From assembly GCF_010669125.1 (NCBI RefSeq), contig NZ_CP048630.1:1748001-1812000 (forward strand): a DNA stretch of 64,000 nucleotides, given 5' to 3'. This DNA comes from Ancylobacter pratisalsi (lineage in GTDB: Bacteria; Pseudomonadota; Alphaproteobacteria; Rhizobiales; Xanthobacteraceae). Shown here piece by piece: positions 1 to 9,190 of the stretch. Numbering within the stretch: the first letter of the stretch is position 1; the number at the start of each line of letters is the position of its first letter. The position numbers and the translations under genes are program-made. Below the pieces are notes generated by a model. The model was not told where the DNA came from. It saw only the letters and a list, made by a program, of their open reading frames with translations, and searched no databases.

Positions 1-875
1 CGCGCGGCCAGTCCCGCATTCGCCGCGTGCGCCGGCACCATGGCGCCGCGGCTCAGCACCAGCGTGTAGTCCGCTGGCATGACGATGCCGATCGGCTCAC
101 CACGCCGCACGCGCTCATAGGCGTAGGAGCCCAGCATGTTGTAGCCGATGAGCAGCCGGCCGGCCGCCACCTCGTCCAGTATCTTCGAGGTGCAGCAGCG
201 CAGGACGACTTGGGCACGCCCCAGGCTCTCCAGCAGGCGGCCATACGTGGTCGTGGTCTGCCGGGCATCATTGAAGGCCAGCAGGTAGCCGATGCCGGAC
301 AGGCGCACATCATAGGTGCCGACCTTGCCTCGGTAGCGGTCGGCTTCGCGCCGCAGCAGCTCGGCGAGTTCCAGATGGGTGTGTGGCACGTCGTCGGCCG
401 GAACATTGTCGCGGTTATAGACCATGACGATCGGCTCGAAGGTGAAGCCGAAGACCTCGTCCCGCCAGTTCGCCCAGCGCGGCGCGCGCTGCAGATCAGG
501 GCCTTCGACGCGCTGGGCGCAGCCATCATTGGCGAGCTTCACCAACTGGTCCACGGAAGAGGACAGATAGACGTCGCCCAGCGCACGTTTCTGCGCGCAC
601 AGTTCGGCGGCGGCCACGAACAGGTCATTGGTCACATATTCCGCGATCTCGACCGTCGTGCCCGGTGAGAGCTTCTGGAAATCCGTGATCAGCGGAGCCA
701 GGGCGTAGAGGTCGGTGGCGGCATGGATCGAGAGCCGGTCGACCTCGGCCGTGAGGGCGGGAAACCGCGTCAGGGTCTGCGCGTGCGCGCCCGTTTCCGC
801 CGCCAGCAGGAGGGCCGAAAGGCTGAAGGCCGCGCAGGCGAGCTTCGAGGCGAGACCGATGGAGGTGAGCCGCAT
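1..875 (-). CDS. Periplasmic extracellular solute-binding protein of the TctDE operon (3' end outside window)
   Basis: Reading leftwards from ATG at 875 the frame stays open to the window edge, giving about 291 residues. The N-terminus is a Sec signal peptide (MRLTSIGL, then a hydrophobic AAFSLSALLLAA stretch and an AHAQ cleavage region). The mature protein begins with a Fe(III)/spermidine-type substrate-binding fold: a short beta strand (LSIHAATD), then LYALAPLITDFQKL. It follows the sensor kinase stop by only 11 nt, so it is probably co-transcribed with tctD and tctE. No permease or ATPase gene lies beside it in the window, which suggests an accessory ligand-sensing protein for the kinase rather than a transporter subunit; that role is an inference. 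No strong Shine-Dalgarno sequence precedes the start. Confidence 0.72.
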   Translation of the reverse strand, partial: MRLTSIGLASKLACAAFSLSALLLAAETGAHAQTLTRFPALTAEVDRLSIHAATDLYALAPLITDFQKLSPGTTVEIAEYVTNDLFVAAAELCAQKRALGDVYLSSSVDQLVKLANDGCAQRVEGPDLQRAPRWANWRDEVFGFTFEPIVMVYNRDNVPADDVPHTHLELAELLRREADRYRGKVGTYDVRLSGIGYLLAFNDARQTTTTYGRLLESLGRAQVVLRCCTSKILDEVAAGRLLIGYNMLGSYAYERVRRGEPIGIVMPADYTLVLSRGAMVPAHAANAGLAA

Positions 876-886
876 GGCAGAACGTG

Positions 887-2275
887 TCACACGACATCCT
901 CCTTCTGCAACGATAACGACATCGCCACCACAAAACCGAAGCTGCCCTTCTCCATGAAAGACAGCGCGCCGCCGTGAGCCGAGGCGACCTCGGCCGCGAT
1001 CGACAGCCCCAGCCCCGAACCCTTGCCCTCGCTGGAGGGCGCCCCAAATCGCTGCACGACCCGCGCCCATTGCTCGCGCGCTATGCCCGGACCGTCATCC
1101 TCCACTTCAATCACCGCCAGCGCCTGCCGTTTCGACAATCGCACGGTGATCTTTGTCGGCGCGCCATGACGCACCGCGTTGTCGACGATGTTCTTGATCG
1201 CTTCCGCGAGATTGACCGGATCACCGCGCACGATCAGCGGATCAGGCGGGGTGTGCAGGGTGACGAGAATGTCGCGCTCCAGCGTGTCGGGTATCGCTTC
1301 GTCGAGTGCCCGTCGGGTCAGCGCCGCGAGGTCAACGGGCGCGCCCGCCACAGCCCGCTCGCGATGAGCCACCATGGCATGGCTGAGCAGCTGGTTGGCA
1401 AGTCGCGCCAACTGCCCGGTCCGGGCGCGGATGCGGTCGAGATGCTTGCGCCCCTCGGGGGTCACCTCGTCATTGGTGAGCAGATCGACCTGCCCCTCCA
1501 GCGCCGTCAGCGGAGTCCGAAGCTGGTGCGCGGCATCGGCGATGAACTGCTGCATCAGCTCGACCCGGCCGCGCAGCCGCTCGATGAAGCGGTTGATCTC
1601 GGCGACGAAGGGCGCCAGCTCGCGCGGGGTCGGGACGCTGACAAGTGTCAGGTCGAGCGGATCGCGCTGCCGGATCGCGCGTTCCAGGCGGCTGATCGGC
1701 GCCAGCGCATGGCGCAGGGCGAAGATGGTGCCGCCAATGGCAATCGCCCCCATGACCCCGACCAGGATGAAGGAGCGGAAGGTGAGTTCGCGCGCCAGCG
1801 CCCGGCGAGCCTCCACGGTCTGGGCAACGATGACGACCGCGTCGCCCCGCATCTGGGCGTCGTCAAAGCGGCGCGTCACCCGCGCGACACGCACGATCTC
1901 GCCGTCAAAGGTCGCGTTCTCGACCTGCGCCTTCTCCGGCGTGCCGGCCTTTCCCGCCGGATCCGCCAGATTCTCATAGCCGGTCATCGTCCGTCCCGCC
2001 GGGTCCAGCACGCGGTAGAAGATGCGGTCGCGATCCGACAAGGCGAGGAGCTCGAAGGCGGAAACCGGAAGCTCGATCTCCGGCTCGCCATCCTGAACTC
2101 TGATGGCGTCCGCGATCTGATAGGCCGCGCCGAGCAGCAGCCGATCATAAGCCTCGTCGGCCGCCCCGCGCGCCGAATACCAGGCGGCCGTCATGAGCAC
2201 GGCGGCGCCGAAGACCAGGACAAGCGAGATAAGGGCGAACAGCCGGATGAAGAGTGAGGGCTCACGCCTCGCCAT
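887..2275 (-). CDS. tctE: TctE-like sensor histidine kinase
   Basis: This 462-residue inner-membrane kinase should sense an extracytoplasmic signal and phosphorylate the adjacent TctD-like regulator. Two membrane segments (about residues 10-32 and 168-187) flank a periplasmic domain of about 135 residues of the 2CSK_N type. A HAMP-like linker is followed by the HisKA motif DAAHQLRTPLTAL, with H250 the expected phospho-acceptor. The ATPase domain shows an N box (NIVDNAVRHG), G1 (VEDDGPGI) and G2 (GKGSGLGLSIA). Its start overlaps the end of the response-regulator gene by 14 nt, a typical coupled pair. The divergent tctCBA genes are the likely target, since TctDE systems control tricarboxylate uptake. 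The actual ligand cannot be read from the sequence. Confidence 0.9.
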   Translation of the reverse strand: MARREPSLFIRLFALISLVLVFGAAVLMTAAWYSARGAADEAYDRLLLGAAYQIADAIRVQDGEPEIELPVSAFELLALSDRDRIFYRVLDPAGRTMTGYENLADPAGKAGTPEKAQVENATFDGEIVRVARVTRRFDDAQMRGDAVVIVAQTVEARRALARELTFRSFILVGVMGAIAIGGTIFALRHALAPISRLERAIRQRDPLDLTLVSVPTPRELAPFVAEINRFIERLRGRVELMQQFIADAAHQLRTPLTALEGQVDLLTNDEVTPEGRKHLDRIRARTGQLARLANQLLSHAMVAHRERAVAGAPVDLAALTRRALDEAIPDTLERDILVTLHTPPDPLIVRGDPVNLAEAIKNIVDNAVRHGAPTKITVRLSKRQALAVIEVEDDGPGIAREQWARVVQRFGAPSSEGKGSGLGLSIAAEVASAHGGALSFMEKGSFGFVVAMSLSLQKEDVV

Positions 2276-2936
2276 CGGTCACCATCTGATAGCCGAACCC
2301 CCGGACGGTGACGATCTGTGCCCGAGCGCCCTCGATCTTGCGCCGGAGGCGGCCGACATAGAGTTCCACCGCATTCGAGCCCGGGGCCTCGTCATGGCCG
2401 AACATGCGGTCGAGCAGTTCGTCCTTGCCGAAGACACGCCCCGGCCGCGAGGACAGGATTTCGAGCAGCGTCAGTTCGCGGCGCTTGAGATGCACCTCGC
2501 AATTGCCCACGCGCACCATGCGCGTCAGGCGATCGATGCTGATGTCCCCGCAGCGCAGGACATTGGTCGCCTCGCCGCCATTGCGCCGGATGAGAGCCCG
2601 CACCCGCGCTTCCAGTTCGCGAAAGTCGAACGGCTTCACCAGATAGTCGTCGGCACCGAGGTCGAGCGCATCGACACGGTCCTCGACGCGCGAACGCGCC
2701 GTCAGGATCAGTACCGGCGTCGTCGAGCCACGGGCGCGCATCTGGGTGAGAATGCTGAATCCGTCCGTTCCCGGCAGCATGACGTCCAGGATCACGAGAT
2801 CATAGGATGTGCGGCCAAGCACCTCCATGCCCGCCGCGCCGTCCAGTTCCCAATCCACGGCGTGACCGATCCGGCTGAGACGTCCGACGATCGCCTCTCC
2901 GACGTCCCTGGTGTCCTCGACCAGCAATATTCGCAT
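2262..2936 (-). CDS. tctD: TctD-like OmpR-family response regulator
   Basis: A 224-residue two-domain regulator. The receiver domain (about 1-120) has the acidic pocket at E7/D8, the phospho-acceptor D51 in LVILDVMLPGTDG, and the conserved lysine in DDYLVKPFDFREL. The C-terminal winged helix (about 125-220) ends in the OmpR-type VELYVGRLRRKIEGA and TVRGFGYQM motifs. It is the first gene of the minus-strand operon with the kinase and a periplasmic binding protein. It is separated from divergent tctC by 256 nt containing a 17-bp direct repeat, a candidate binding site for this protein. The start is well defined, as MRILLVEDT is a normal receiver N-terminus. Confidence 0.9.
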   Translation of the reverse strand: MRILLVEDTRDVGEAIVGRLSRIGHAVDWELDGAAGMEVLGRTSYDLVILDVMLPGTDGFSILTQMRARGSTTPVLILTARSRVEDRVDALDLGADDYLVKPFDFRELEARVRALIRRNGGEATNVLRCGDISIDRLTRMVRVGNCEVHLKRRELTLLEILSSRPGRVFGKDELLDRMFGHDEAPGSNAVELYVGRLRRKIEGARAQIVTVRGFGYQMVTDGEA

Positions 2937-3144
2937 GGATCAGACTCCGCGCCTTCCGCGCCGCTCCCGTCAAAAGACAGCTCTATGACAGGAACGGGCT
3001 CTAGCACAGCTTACCAAAGCGCCGCGGAGACGGTGCCACACAATTAGGAGGAACGCCCGGCACGCGCAGGACATCGCCTGCGCTCGACCTCCCAACTGCG
3101 CCAGCCCGTCACGACCTGCACCACACCACGGTGGGCGACGGCTC

Positions 3145-3181
3145 CGCACAGAGTTTTCGGACGTCGCACAGAGTTTTCGGA
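3145..3181. repeat. Tandem 17-bp direct repeat upstream of tctC
   Basis: CGCACAGAGTTTTCGGA occurs exactly at 3145-3161 and again at 3165-3181, a 20-bp period or about two helical turns. The second copy runs straight into the Shine-Dalgarno AGGA and ends 11 nt before the tctC ATG. It may be a tandem operator for TctD, or a recent local duplication of the leader. Which of these is true cannot be decided from one sequence. Confidence 0.7.
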
Positions 3182-3192
3182 GGAACAAAACC

Positions 3193-4164
3193 ATGAACGC
3201 CACATTCACGAAATTCGCCATGGTCGCCATGGTGGGCGCGCTGCTCACCGGCAGCGCCGTCGCGCTTCCGCAGAAGACGGAGTGCCTGGCCGGCGCCAAG
3301 CCCGGCGGCGGCTTCGACCTTACCTGCCGTCTCGCCGCCAATTCGCTTCTCGCCGCCAAGCTGATCGAGCAGCCGATGACGGTCACCTATATGGAAGGTG
3401 GCGTCGGCGCCATCGCCTATAACCATGTCGTGGGCAAGCGCGCGGCCGACCCCAGCCTCATCGTCGCGGCCTCGACCGGCTCGGCGCTGCTGCTGGCGCA
3501 GGGCAAGTTCGGCAGTTTCGACGAGAACGCGGTGCGCTGGGTCGGCGCGCTGGGTGCGGATTACGGCGTCATCGTCGTTGGCGCCGACTCGCCCTACAAG
3601 AATCTGAAGGAACTCTCCGACGCCTATGCCGCCAAGCCGAGCGATTTCCCGATCGGTGGCGGCGGCGCCGTCGGCAGCCAGGACTGGATGAAGGCCGCCC
3701 TCATCGCCAAGGGCGCCGGGCAGGACCCGAAGAAGATGCGCTATGTCGCCCTTGAAGGCGGCGGCGCCGTGCTCACCGCGCTTGAAGGCGGCCACATCAA
3801 GATCGGTGCGGGCGACGCCTCGGAGATGGTCAAGCACCATCTCGCCGGCAAGGTGCGCATCCTCGCGGTGATGTCTCCCGAGCGGCTGAAGGGCGATCTC
3901 GCCGACGTTCCGACCACCCGCGAGCAGGGTTACGACTTCGACTGGGTGATCTGGCGCGGCTACTACACCGGCGGCAAGGTGAGCGACGCCGACTACGCGG
4001 CCTGGACTGACACCTTCAAGAAGCTGGTCCAGACGCCGGAGTTCACGTCGGAACTCGCAGCGCGCGGGCTGTTTCCCTACACCGTCATTGGCGCCGATTT
4101 CGACGCCAAGGTGAAGAGCGACGTGCAGCGCTTCAAGCTCCTCGCCAAGGAAGCCGGCCTCTAA
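3193..4164 (+). CDS. tctC: Tripartite tricarboxylate transporter periplasmic binding protein (TctC/Bug family)
   Basis: This 323-residue exported protein captures a carboxylate in the periplasm and delivers it to the TctAB membrane unit. A Sec signal peptide (about residues 1-24, ending GSAVALP) is followed by a Bug-type fold. The region CLAGAKPGGGFDLTCRLAA matches the usual ligand-loop position, and VTYMEGGVGAIAYNHV and the C-terminal FDWVIWRGYY segment are also family-like. The start has a good ribosome site (CGGAGGAAC). It is the first gene of tctC-tctB-tctA and is divergent from the TctDE regulators. Citrate or another tricarboxylate is the likely ligand class, but Bug proteins are diverse and the substrate is not proven. 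Confidence 0.88.
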   Translation: MNATFTKFAMVAMVGALLTGSAVALPQKTECLAGAKPGGGFDLTCRLAANSLLAAKLIEQPMTVTYMEGGVGAIAYNHVVGKRAADPSLIVAASTGSALLLAQGKFGSFDENAVRWVGALGADYGVIVVGADSPYKNLKELSDAYAAKPSDFPIGGGGAVGSQDWMKAALIAKGAGQDPKKMRYVALEGGGAVLTALEGGHIKIGAGDASEMVKHHLAGKVRILAVMSPERLKGDLADVPTTREQGYDFDWVIWRGYYTGGKVSDADYAAWTDTFKKLVQTPEFTSELAARGLFPYTVIGADFDAKVKSDVQRFKLLAKEAGL

Positions 4165-4181
4165 TTTTCCTCAACGATCGA

Positions 4182-4207
4182 GCGGCCCCGTCTCCGGGCG
4201 GGGCCGC
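4182..4207 (+). other. Intercistronic hairpin between tctC and tctB
   Basis: A perfect 9-bp GC stem (GCGGCCCCG at 4182-4190 pairing with CGGGGCCGC at 4199-4207) with an 8-nt loop lies between the tctC stop and the tctB start. No T-run follows, so it is unlikely to be a strong intrinsic terminator. Such hairpins often protect the 3' end of the binding-protein message and so raise its level over the membrane subunits; that role is inferred. Confidence 0.6.
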
Positions 4208-4233
4208 CCCTTGTCGCTGGTCAGGAACGCGCC

Positions 4234-4713
4234 ATGGACGCCAATCGCCGCCCTCTTCCGGGCATGCTCAGTAATCGCATCGCCGCTGTCGCCCTGCTGG
4301 GGTTCAGCCTCCTCTACGGGGTCGCCGGGAACGCGATCGAGTATTCCTTCTCGTCGGACCCGCTGGGCCCGCGCGTCTTCCCCATCCTGCTCGCGGCGAT
4401 CCTCGCCCTGCTGTCGCTGATCTACCTGTTTGCGCCGGGTCACGCGGAAGAGTGGCCGGAGGGAGCCGTGCTGATGCGCTGCATCGCGCTGCCGGCGCTG
4501 GTGCTCATCGCCGCGCTGCTGTTCGAACCACTCGGCTTCGCGGCCTCGATGTTCATCATGACCACCGGTGTCGCGCGCATTTTCGGGGCCTCGTGGAAGG
4601 CGTCTCTCATCGGGGGGCTCGTTCAGGCGGCTCTCTGGTACGTCGTTTTTGGCTATCTGCTCGAGGTCTATCTCCCGGCCGGCGAGCTGTTCATCGCATC
4701 GCGCCGGGGCTGA
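4234..4713 (+). CDS. tctB: Tripartite tricarboxylate transporter small membrane subunit TctB
   Basis: A 159-residue integral membrane protein with four hydrophobic segments (roughly 15-32, 45-67, 78-105 and 115-150), the usual topology for TctB. The segment GNAIEYSFSSDPLGPRVFPILL matches the family's conserved loop, in which a short motif ending in PRxFP follows the first helix. It partners TctA in proton- or sodium-driven uptake of the ligand delivered by TctC. The stop is 4 nt before the tctA start, so translation is probably coupled. Confidence 0.87.
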   Translation: MDANRRPLPGMLSNRIAAVALLGFSLLYGVAGNAIEYSFSSDPLGPRVFPILLAAILALLSLIYLFAPGHAEEWPEGAVLMRCIALPALVLIAALLFEPLGFAASMFIMTTGVARIFGASWKASLIGGLVQAALWYVVFGYLLEVYLPAGELFIASRRG

Positions 4714-4717
4714 CATC

Positions 4718-6226
4718 ATGAATCTCGATTATCTCTGGACCGGATTCGCCGTCGCCCTGAGCTGGCAGAACCTGTTAATCGGCCTGATCGGCTGCTTCCT
4801 TGGCACCATCATCGGCGCGCTTCCGGCCATCGGCCCGATCAATGGCATCGCTCTGCTGCTGCCCATCGCCTACACGCTCGGCCTGCCGCCCGAGAGCACG
4901 ATGATCCTTCTCGCCGCCATCTATTCCGGCTCCGAATATGGCGGGCGCATTTCCTCCATTCTGCTCAACGTTCCCGGCGACGCCGGTGCCGTCATGACGG
5001 CGCTTGATGGCAACCCGCTGGCGCGGCAGGGCCGGGCCGGGGAGGCGCTGATGATCAGCGGCATCTCCTCCTTCATCGGCGGCATCATCGGCGTCGTCGG
5101 CCTCACGCTTTTCGCTCCCTTTCTTGCCAGCCTGGCCGTCGGCTTCGGCCCTGCCGAATACTTCGTGCTGATGGTGTTCGCCTTCGCCACGCTCGGCTCC
5201 ATGGTCGGAAGCCAGCCGGTGAAGACACTGATCGGTTGCGTTCTGGGCCTCATGCTGGCGACTGTCGGCCTCGACCCGACCTCCGGGGCCTATCGTTTCA
5301 CCTTCAACAGCCCCGAACTCGGGGACGGCATCGACTTTGTGGTTCTGGTGATCGGCCTGTTCTCGATCTCGGAAGCCATGCTGATGCTGGAGAGCCACGC
5401 GACGGGCACGTCCCTCATCGGCAAGGTCGGGCGCACCTTCGTGCGCTTCAAGGACATCGTCTTCACCAGCGGCGCCGCGCTGCGCGGCTCGATCGTGGGC
5501 TTTGTCGTCGGCGTCCTGCCGGGCACCGGCGCGTCGGTCGCGAGCGCGGTCTCCTACACGCTGGAGAAGCGCCTTTCCGACCGCGAGGGCACCTTCGGCA
5601 AGGGCGACATGCGCGGCCTGGCCTCGCCGGAGGCGGCGAACAATTCCTGCGCGGCCGGCGCCTTTGTGCCCATGCTGACCCTGGGCGTGCCCGGCAGCGG
5701 CACGACGGCGGTGATGCTCGGCGCCCTGATGCTCTACAATATCCAGCCGGGGCCGCAGCTCTTCGCGGAGCGGCCGGAGATCGTCGGCGGCCTGATCGCC
5801 TCGCTCTATGTCGGCAACGTGCTGCTGCTGCTGCTCAACATCCCGTTCGTCGGCATCTTCTCGCGCCTGCTGCTGCTGCCGAACTGGATCCTGGTGCCGG
5901 GCATCCTGGTGCTGTCGGTCGTGGGCGTCTATTCGACCCACGCCAGCGTGGAATCCATCCTGCTGATGCTGGCCGTCGGCTGCGTTGGCTGGCTGCTGCG
6001 CAAGCTCGGTTTCGACATGGCGCCGATCATCCTCGGCTTCGTGCTGGGCAAGGTGATGGAGGTCAACCTGCGCAATGCACTGGCCATCAGTGGTGGCGAG
6101 CTGGGTATCCTGTTCCAGAGCAATATTGCGATCACCTTGTGGGTGCTGGCCGCCATCGTCGCCGTTGGGCCCTGGGCGCTGCATCACTGGTCGCGGCGCG
6201 GTAGGTCGCCCGGCCTTTCCGAGTGA
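4718..6226 (+). CDS. tctA: Tripartite tricarboxylate transporter large membrane subunit TctA
   Basis: A 502-residue permease with about twelve hydrophobic helices. The N-terminal signature is present: GCFLGTIIGALPAIGPINGIALLLP, followed by the AAIYSGSEYGGRISSILLNVPGDA segment. The symmetric repeat carries VGVLPGTGASVAS and LASPEAANNSCAAGAFVPMLTLGVPGSGTTAVMLGA. ATG 4718 was chosen because it starts the conserved MNLDYLWTGF N-terminus and lies 4 nt after tctB; upstream codons in the same frame fall inside tctB. This subunit forms the translocation path. It is the last gene of the operon. Confidence 0.93.
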   Translation: MNLDYLWTGFAVALSWQNLLIGLIGCFLGTIIGALPAIGPINGIALLLPIAYTLGLPPESTMILLAAIYSGSEYGGRISSILLNVPGDAGAVMTALDGNPLARQGRAGEALMISGISSFIGGIIGVVGLTLFAPFLASLAVGFGPAEYFVLMVFAFATLGSMVGSQPVKTLIGCVLGLMLATVGLDPTSGAYRFTFNSPELGDGIDFVVLVIGLFSISEAMLMLESHATGTSLIGKVGRTFVRFKDIVFTSGAALRGSIVGFVVGVLPGTGASVASAVSYTLEKRLSDREGTFGKGDMRGLASPEAANNSCAAGAFVPMLTLGVPGSGTTAVMLGALMLYNIQPGPQLFAERPEIVGGLIASLYVGNVLLLLLNIPFVGIFSRLLLLPNWILVPGILVLSVVGVYSTHASVESILLMLAVGCVGWLLRKLGFDMAPIILGFVLGKVMEVNLRNALAISGGELGILFQSNIAITLWVLAAIVAVGPWALHHWSRRGRSPGLSE

Positions 6227-6507
6227 CCCGTCGACATTCATGATCGCGTGCCGCCATCGGCTCCCCCGGTGGCGGCACGCCCCTGCCTTCCGCGCGGGAC
6301 AGGCGCCCGCGCCCTCTTCGCGCCCCTTTCGCGCACGCCCCGGTCGGCTCCTCCTCGCCCTTCCCTGAAATCCGCGCGCCGATCGCCCGTCGCGGAAGCC
6401 GCCGGAACGATCCTTGCGTGTCATCTCGCTTCATCAAGGACTTGGCGGACGATCGGGAAATCGTCTGCTACGTTTCAGGCGGGACTGTCACGCGAAGGGA
6501 CTGGGGA

Positions 6508-7929
6508 ATGGACGCAATCATCGACTTCCTGAACACGATCTTCTGGGGCTACGTGCTCATTTACGGGCTGCTCGCGGTGGGCGTTTACTTCACGCTGCGG
6601 CTGAAGTTTCTCCAGATCGTGCATTTTCCAGAAATGATCCGCTCGGTCATGAGTTCGAGCGACGATGATTTCGCCGGCATCACCCCGTTCCAGGCCCTGT
6701 GCACCAGCCTGGCCTCACGCGTGGGCACCGGCAACATCGCCGGCGTCGCGGTGGCGCTGTATCTCGGCGGTCCCGGCGCGATCTTCTGGATGTGGGTGGT
6801 GGCCGCGCTCGGCATGGCCACGGCCTTCGCCGAAAGCACGCTGGCCCAGCTCTACAAGATCAAGGACGAGAACGGCCGCTACCGGGGCGGACCGGCCTTC
6901 TACATGGCGCGCGGCCTGAACGCGCCCTGGGCCGGCGCGATCTTCTCGGTCTGCCTCATCATCTCCTTCGGGCTCATCTTCAACGCCGTGCAGGCCAACT
7001 CGATCGCCGACGCGATGGAAGGCGCGTTCGGCGTGCCCAAGTTGGCGAGCGGCGCGGCCGTGGCGCTGGTCTCGGGCGTCATCATCTTCGGCGGCATCTC
7101 CACCATCGCCCGTGTGGCGGAAATCGTGGTGCCGTTCATGGCGGTCGCCTATCTCGGGCTGGCGCTGTTCGCCGTGTTCGCCAATATCAGCGAAGTGCCC
7201 GGCATCTTCGCGCTGATCGTCAAGAGTGCCTTCGGCTTCGAGCCGGCGGTCGGCGGCGTGGCCGGCTCGGTCGCGGCGGCGATGCTGAACGGCGTGAAGC
7301 GCGGGCTGTTCTCGAACGAGGCCGGCATGGGCTCGGCGCCGAACATCGCCGCTGTCGCCACCCCCGATCCGCACCACCCGGTCAGCCAGGGCTTCGTGCA
7401 GGCGCTCGGCGTGTTCATCGACACGCTGCTGATCTGCACCGCGACCGCGCTGCTGATCCTCTTGTCGGGCGCGCTGGTTCCCGGCTCGGGGCTGACCGGC
7501 ACCCAGCTGACCCAGGCGGCGCTGGAGCACCACATCGGCGCGTTCGGCCCCTATTTCGTCGCCGTCGCGATCTTCTTCTTCGCCTTCACCTCGATCATCG
7601 GCAACTACTCCTACGCCGAGAACGCGCTGGTCTTCCTCGGCGTGGGCGGCACCATGGGCAAGATCGTGCTTCGCTCGGGCACGCTGCTGATGGTGCTGTG
7701 GGGGGCCTATGAATCGGTTTCCACCGTGTTCAATGCGGCGGATGCCTCCATGGGCCTGATGGCGACGGTCAACCTTATCGCCATCGTCCTGCTGTCGGGC
7801 CTCGTGGCGCGGCTGACCAAGGACTATCTGGACCAGCGCCGCGCCGGCAGGAAGCCCCACTTCCTCGCCAGCTCGATGCCGGACATCGCCGACGAGATCG
7901 ACACCGAGATCTGGAACCGCCCGCGCTAG
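6508..7929 (+). CDS. Sodium:alanine symporter family (AGCS) transporter
   Basis: A 473-residue inner-membrane transporter expected to import alanine, glycine or a related amino acid with sodium. The AGCS hallmark region is present near the N-terminus: FQALCTSLASRVGTGNIAGV, then GAIFWMWVVAALGMATAFAE. The later signature GVKRGLFSNEAGMGSAPN is followed by FIDTLLICTATALLIL. The start at 6508 was chosen because GGGG sits just before it and because MDAIIDFLNTIFWG is the family's normal N-terminus; an in-frame upstream extension to 6418 has no family character. The gene stands alone between the tct operon and the formaldehyde genes, followed by a strong hairpin. Confidence 0.9.
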   Translation: MDAIIDFLNTIFWGYVLIYGLLAVGVYFTLRLKFLQIVHFPEMIRSVMSSSDDDFAGITPFQALCTSLASRVGTGNIAGVAVALYLGGPGAIFWMWVVAALGMATAFAESTLAQLYKIKDENGRYRGGPAFYMARGLNAPWAGAIFSVCLIISFGLIFNAVQANSIADAMEGAFGVPKLASGAAVALVSGVIIFGGISTIARVAEIVVPFMAVAYLGLALFAVFANISEVPGIFALIVKSAFGFEPAVGGVAGSVAAAMLNGVKRGLFSNEAGMGSAPNIAAVATPDPHHPVSQGFVQALGVFIDTLLICTATALLILLSGALVPGSGLTGTQLTQAALEHHIGAFGPYFVAVAIFFFAFTSIIGNYSYAENALVFLGVGGTMGKIVLRSGTLLMVLWGAYESVSTVFNAADASMGLMATVNLIAIVLLSGLVARLTKDYLDQRRAGRKPHFLASSMPDIADEIDTEIWNRPR

Positions 7930-7945
7930 CACGCCGGACGCAGAG

Positions 7946-7970
7946 CCCGGCGGCCCCTCCGGCCGCCGGG
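7946..7970 (+). terminator. GC hairpin after the AGCS symporter gene
   Basis: A perfect 10-bp stem (CCCGGCGGCC at 7946-7955 with GGCCGCCGGG at 7961-7970) and a 5-nt loop begin 17 nt after the stop codon. There is no following T-run, so termination may be partial or Rho-assisted. Confidence 0.6.
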
Positions 7971-7977
7971 TGATGTG

Positions 7978-7992
7978 CGTCAATAATTGACG
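7978..7992. promoter_or_regulatory. 15-bp palindrome upstream of the formaldehyde oxidation operon
   Basis: CGTCAAT-A-ATTGACG is a perfect inverted repeat of 7-bp arms around one base, placed 85 nt before the frmA start and just after the preceding hairpin. It has the size of a dimeric repressor or activator operator. No regulator gene is adjacent, so the binding protein is unknown. Confidence 0.45.
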
Positions 7993-8077
7993 TGGATCGC
8001 CCCGCCGGCCTCCCCTATGTCTAGGGCACGTTCCAATCCTGCGAGCCTTAACGTCGCCCAATCGAAAGACCCCGCTC

Positions 8078-9189
<1,112 letters not shown>

Positions 9190-9190
<1 letters not shown>

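Noticed and set aside
974-2257. A 427-codon plus-strand frame opposite tctE
   Set aside because: No domain; the kinase motifs lie on the minus strand in the same interval.
4182-4207. The tctC-tctB hairpin as a full terminator
   Set aside because: No T-run follows, and tctB and tctA need to be expressed with tctC.
5236-6204. A 322-codon plus-strand frame overlapping tctA in another phase
   Set aside because: Arg-rich out-of-frame translation, without the hydrophobic pattern of the permease.
4775-6424. A 549-codon minus-strand frame opposite tctA
   Set aside because: Low-complexity Arg/Gln/His/Asp-rich translation with no membrane or enzyme motif. tctA on the other strand is unmistakable.
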